Source: an uncultured Eubacteriales bacterium (GTDB taxonomy: Bacteria; Bacillota; Clostridia; Oscillospirales; Oscillospiraceae). Taken from it: DNA of 16,934 nt. The position numbers and the translations under genes were made by a program. Within the stretch, counting starts at the first letter, position 1. Every line of letters begins with the position of its first letter. The notes below the pieces were generated by a model. It was not told the DNA's origin, made no database searches, and saw nothing but the letters and a program-made list of their open reading frames with translations. The stretch is from assembly GCA_902475455.1 (NCBI GenBank), contig CABRZO010000030.1:1-16934 (forward strand), read 5' to 3'. This document shows positions 13,983-16,934 of the stretch, piece after piece.

Positions 13983-14915
13983 ATGAAGATCGTAAATCTG
14001 GGTTCTTTGAATGTGGATCACGTCTATCGGGTGGACCGTTTTCTGCTGCCCGGGGAGACCAAGGCCTCCAAGGGGCTCAACGACAACGCCGGCGGCAAGG
14101 GGCTCAATCAGTCCATCGCCGCCGCCCGCACCGGGGCGGAGGTGTATCATGCCGGTTATTTCGGTGCCGGCAGCGAGATGCTGCGGGAGGTGCTCCAGAA
14201 CGCCGGGGTGCATATGGATTGGATGGAGGACCATATGGACATCCCCTGCGGCCATACCATGATCCAGGTGGATGACCAGGGCCAGAACTGCATCCTGCTC
14301 TTCGGCGGCACCAATATGTGCCTCACCGAGGCCTACATCGACCGGGTGCTGGACCAGTGCACCCCGGATGACATCCTGCTGCTCCAGAACGAGACCAATC
14401 TGGTGCCCTACATCATTGAGGAGGCCGCCAAGCGTGGCATCCCCTGCGCCATGAACGCCGCCCCCATGGATGAGGGGGTCAAGGCGTACCCCATCGGCAA
14501 GCTGCGCTATCTCATCGTCAACGAGATCGAGGGGGCCGCTCTGGCGGGAGGCGACAGCTTTGAGGCCACCATGGACAACCTGATCGCCGCCTATCCGGAC
14601 ACCGGCATCCTGCTCACCCTGGGCTCCGCCGGGGCCTGGTTCCACGACGGGGACCGGGACATCCGGATGGGCTGCGCCAAGGTGCCCAAGGTGGTGGACA
14701 CCACCGCCGCCGGCGACACCTTCCTGGGCTACTTCCTGGCGGGCATGCTGGACAAGCTGGATCCGGCCCAGGCCCTCCAGCGGGCCACCTTCGCCAGCGC
14801 CCTGACCATCCAGTCCCCCGGCGCCGCCGACTCCATCCCCACCGTGGACCAGGTGGAGGCCGTCATGGCCGCCGGTACCCTGGGCACCCTGGAGATCCAG
14901 GACAACAAGGCCTGA
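13983..14915 (+). CDS. PfkB-family carbohydrate kinase (ribokinase-like)
   Basis: A 310-residue cytosolic sugar kinase of ribokinase length. The substrate-site signature is GGKGLNQS (37-44). The second PfkB signature is DTTAAGDTF (239-247), with catalytic base Asp245 and an anion-hole AAGD. NAAP (158-161) and NEIEG (180-184) also fit ribokinase. GAGGAGGA precedes the ATG. With the transketolase pair upstream and the mutarotase and SorC regulator nearby, the likely job is phosphorylating ribose or a related pentose that then enters pentose-phosphate rearrangement. The exact sugar is not evident from the sequence. A strong terminator follows. Confidence 0.9.
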   Translation: MKIVNLGSLNVDHVYRVDRFLLPGETKASKGLNDNAGGKGLNQSIAAARTGAEVYHAGYFGAGSEMLREVLQNAGVHMDWMEDHMDIPCGHTMIQVDDQGQNCILLFGGTNMCLTEAYIDRVLDQCTPDDILLLQNETNLVPYIIEEAAKRGIPCAMNAAPMDEGVKAYPIGKLRYLIVNEIEGAALAGGDSFEATMDNLIAAYPDTGILLTLGSAGAWFHDGDRDIRMGCAKVPKVVDTTAAGDTFLGYFLAGMLDKLDPAQALQRATFASALTIQSPGAADSIPTVDQVEAVMAAGTLGTLEIQDNKA

Positions 14916-14928
14916 AGTAAATAGCACA

Positions 14929-14965
14929 AAAAAGGACCTGTCCCTTTGGGGGACAGGTCCTTTTT
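14929..14965. terminator. Bidirectional terminator between kinase and symporter genes
   Basis: A perfect 16-bp stem (14929-14944 with 14950-14965) has a 5-nt loop, A5 at the left end and T5 at the right. It serves the convergent kinase (plus) and symporter (minus) genes. Confidence 0.92.
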
Positions 14966-14975
14966 GCGTATTCGC

Positions 14976-16343
14976 TCAGGTGAACTGGCTGATGTAGCCC
15001 TGGACGAAGATGTAGAGTACGATCAGGGGCAGCAGGAAGGTGACATAGATGCGCACCCACTTGGGGAATTTCAGGCCCTGGCCCGCGTCGGCCTCCGCCA
15101 GGAAGTTCTTCCAGCCCCAGCCGTAGCGGCTGGTGCAGAAGGTCAGATAGACCAGGCTGCCCAGGGGCAGCAGGTTGTTGGAGACAATGAAGTCCTCCAG
15201 GGTCTGCACCGTGGAGTCGGCCCCCAGGGGAGCAAAGGAGCTCCAGAGGTTGTAGCCCAACACGCAGGGCAGGCTCAGCAGGATAATGACGATGGCGTTG
15301 CAGATCACCGCTTTGCGCCGGGAGCAGCCCGTCAGATCCACCGCGAAGGAGATGATGTTCTGGAACACCGCGATAATGGTGGAGGCGGCGGCGAAGATCA
15401 TGAACAGGAAGAACAGGGACCCCCAGAACCGGCCCAGCTGCATAGAGTTGAACACATTGGGCAGGGTGACGAAAATCAGGCTGGGGCCCTCGCCGGGGTT
15501 GATGCCGAAGGCGAAGCAGGAGGGGAAGATAATGAGGCCCGCCAGCAGGGCCACGCAGGTATCCAGCACGGTGACGTAGATGGCCTCGCCGGTGAGGGAG
15601 CGCTCTTTGCCGATGTAGCTGCCGAAGATGGCCAGGGCGCCGATGCCCAGGCTCAGGGTGAAGAAGGACTGGCCCATGGCGGCGAACACTGCCTCCCCCA
15701 GACCGTACTCCACCAGGTTGCCGAAGTCAGGCTTCAGGTAGAAGGCCAAACCCTTGCCGGCGTTGGGCAGAGTGACGGCCCGGATGGCCAGCACCACCAG
15801 CAGAGCCAGCAGCAGAACCATCATGATCTTGTTGATCTTCTCTACGCCCTTCTGGAGTCCCATGGCGCAGACCAGGAAGCAGGCCACCACCACCAGGATC
15901 ATGTATCCTGCCATGGGCAGGGGGCGGGTCATCATATCGGAAAAGACTTGGGAGACGCCGGTGGCGTCCAGGCCCTCAAACTGGCCGGTGGCCATTTTAA
16001 CCAGGTAGGCCACCATCCAACCGGCAATGGTGGTATAGAACATCATCAGCAGATAGTTGCCCGCCATGGCTCCGTACTTGTACCAGTGCCATTTGGTGCC
16101 CTTGGGCTCCAGCCGGTCAAAGGACAGGGCGGCGCTGGCCTGGCTGGCCCGGCCCACGGAGAACTCCATCACCACGATGGGCAGACCTAAAATCACCAAA
16201 AACAGCAGGTAGATCAGCACAAAGGCTGCACCGCCGTACTTGCCCACGATGTAGGGGAAGCGCCATACATTGCCCAGGCCGATGGCACAGCCCGCTGAGA
16301 TCAGAATGAATCCCAGCCGCGAGGAAAATTTCTCTCTTTGCAT
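14976..16343 (-). CDS. Sodium-dependent amino-acid symporter (NSS/SNF family)
   Basis: A 455-residue integral membrane protein of the LeuT-fold neurotransmitter:sodium symporter family, with about eleven predicted helices, typical of shorter bacterial members such as MhsT and Tyt1. The family signature IGLGNVWRFPY (21-31) lies in the unwound first helix that binds sodium and substrate. The mid-sequence FFTLSLGIGALAIFGSY corresponds to the helix-6 substrate region, and FAAASTIIAVFQNIISF to helix 8. It most likely imports a hydrophobic or aromatic amino acid with sodium; the substrate cannot be assigned. An AGAGAGG ribosome site lies upstream and it has its own strong promoter. It shows no functional link to the sugar genes. 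Confidence 0.93.
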   Translation of the reverse strand: MQREKFSSRLGFILISAGCAIGLGNVWRFPYIVGKYGGAAFVLIYLLFLVILGLPIVVMEFSVGRASQASAALSFDRLEPKGTKWHWYKYGAMAGNYLLMMFYTTIAGWMVAYLVKMATGQFEGLDATGVSQVFSDMMTRPLPMAGYMILVVVACFLVCAMGLQKGVEKINKIMMVLLLALLVVLAIRAVTLPNAGKGLAFYLKPDFGNLVEYGLGEAVFAAMGQSFFTLSLGIGALAIFGSYIGKERSLTGEAIYVTVLDTCVALLAGLIIFPSCFAFGINPGEGPSLIFVTLPNVFNSMQLGRFWGSLFFLFMIFAAASTIIAVFQNIISFAVDLTGCSRRKAVICNAIVIILLSLPCVLGYNLWSSFAPLGADSTVQTLEDFIVSNNLLPLGSLVYLTFCTSRYGWGWKNFLAEADAGQGLKFPKWVRIYVTFLLPLIVLYIFVQGYISQFT

Positions 16344-16378
16344 AGCAGAATGCCTCTCTCTCAGTCATTTACCGCTTT

Positions 16379-16407
16379 AGTATAACAGGGTGCTAAATGT
16401 AATGCAA
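16379..16407 (-). promoter_or_regulatory. Sigma-A promoter of the symporter gene
   Basis: The minus strand reads TTGCAT (16407-16402), 17 bp, TATACT (16384-16379), about 36 bp before the start, with A/T-rich sequence upstream. Confidence 0.75.
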
Positions 16408-16514
16408 TAGCTGATTTTTTAACGATAATTCAATAATTTAAAACAAAGAAGTTAAAAACTATTAAAGAGCCACAAAAAGAAATTATTCTGCCCCGGGTTC
16501 CGGCGGCGGAAAGT

Positions 16515-16544
16515 CACAAGTTGGACCGGGGTGGGCATATACTG
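16515..16544 (+). promoter_or_regulatory. Sigma-E/sigma-K-like promoter of the collagen-like gene
   Basis: CACA (16515-16518) is followed after 17 bp by CATATACTG (16536-16544). This fits the sigma-K pattern (AC, 16-17 bp, CATAnnnTA) except at the last base, and also resembles the sigma-E -10. No vegetative -35 sits at a normal distance. Mother-cell expression during sporulation is inferred. Confidence 0.4.
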
Positions 16545-16590
16545 GGGGTAGGGAAGGGCGTGCTCTTCCTGGAAAGGAATGGTTGATGCA

Positions 16591-16934
16591 ATGAAACGCT
16601 ATAACGGATCTGAGCAGAGCGACCGGGAGCGGGACTGCGGCTGCTGCCCCCAGCCTGGCCCCTGCAAGCCCTGCCAACCCGTCTGCTGCTGCCCCGGTCC
16701 CCGGGGTGCCACTGGCCCCACCGGCCCCCAGGGAGTGCCCGGCCCTCAAGGGGTGACCGGCCCCACCGGGCCTCAGGGCTATCCCGGTCCCCAGGGCCCC
16801 ACCGGCCCCACCGGTCCCATGGGCGTTCCCGGGGCCATGGGTGCCACTGGCCCCACCGGCGCCACAGGGGCTACCGGCGCCACCGGCGCTACCGGTGCCA
16901 CCGGTCCCACCGGCGCTACCGGGGCCACCGGCGC
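16591..16934 (+). CDS. Collagen-like Gly-X-Y repeat protein, N-terminal part (cut by window end)
   Basis: The first 114 codons of an open frame that continues past the window. The start ATGAAACGC has GGAAAGGA 12 nt upstream, a slightly long spacing; an in-frame ATG at 16579 overlaps that site and is less likely. The N-terminus is charged, then residues 16-34 hold eight cysteines among prolines. From Gly36 every third residue is glycine without interruption to the edge, at least 26 triplets. The first are mainly GPQ/GPT/GVP, then nearly pure GAT/GPT. This is typical of BclA-like exosporium filament proteins and related surface collagens in Firmicutes. The C-terminal trimerisation domain, if any, lies outside. 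Role as a spore-surface protein is inferred. Confidence 0.85.
   Translation, partial: MKRYNGSEQSDRERDCGCCPQPGPCKPCQPVCCCPGPRGATGPTGPQGVPGPQGVTGPTGPQGYPGPQGPTGPTGPMGVPGAMGATGPTGATGATGATGATGATGPTGATGATG

Noticed and set aside
16696..16934. CRISPR array or microsatellite
   Set aside because: The 9-nt periodic sequence encodes in-frame Gly-X-Y triplets with synonymous variation; there are no repeat-spacer units.

Overview
The window looks like chromosomal DNA of a GC-rich, spore-forming, anaerobic Clostridia relative, most likely an Oscillospiraceae-type gut bacterium. This is inferred from AGGAGG-type ribosome binding sites, Clostridia-like protein families (a rbsABC-type sugar ABC system with a long Ser/Thr/Asp linker in the lipoprotein, split transketolase, an exosporium-like collagen protein), and GC-rich coding DNA separated by AT-rich promoters. 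No rRNA, tRNA, CRISPR array, insertion sequence or phage gene is visible.

Left part (1-5.7 kb): a pentose-salvage module. mtnK and mtnA (5-methylthioribose kinase and methylthioribose-1-phosphate isomerase families) form one minus-strand unit with a strong sigma-A promoter. A DeoR-family regulator is divergently transcribed from a second minus-strand unit that encodes a RuBisCO-like protein (RLP) and a class II aldolase. The aldolase carries a C-terminal cysteine cluster followed by an amphipathic helix resembling a bacterial-microcompartment encapsulation peptide. Kinase, isomerase and aldolase fit the salvage of 5-methylthioribose or 5-deoxyribose (by-products of SAM and radical-SAM chemistry) to DHAP plus an aldehyde. 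The oxygen-dependent methionine salvage genes are absent, and the role of the RLP is open.

Middle (5.8-10.7 kb): a single-permease sugar ABC transporter operon (lipoprotein, double ATPase, permease), read toward mtnK-mtnA and closed by its own terminator. It is plausibly the importer of the sugar handled by the left module. A strong hairpin separates the lipoprotein gene from the ATPase gene. Upstream is a separately transcribed FucU/RbsD-type sugar mutarotase.

Right part (10.7-14.9 kb): a SorC-family regulator diverges from the mutarotase across a near-perfect operator-like inverted repeat. Next come a two-gene (split) transketolase of divergent type and a ribokinase-like PfkB kinase. Together these look like a second, SorC-controlled pentose or pentose-phosphate module.

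Right edge (14.9-16.9 kb): a sodium-dependent NSS-family amino-acid symporter on the minus strand, then the start of a Gly-X-Y collagen-like protein with a Cys-rich N-terminus. The latter is preceded by a mother-cell sigma-factor-like promoter and is cut by the window end.
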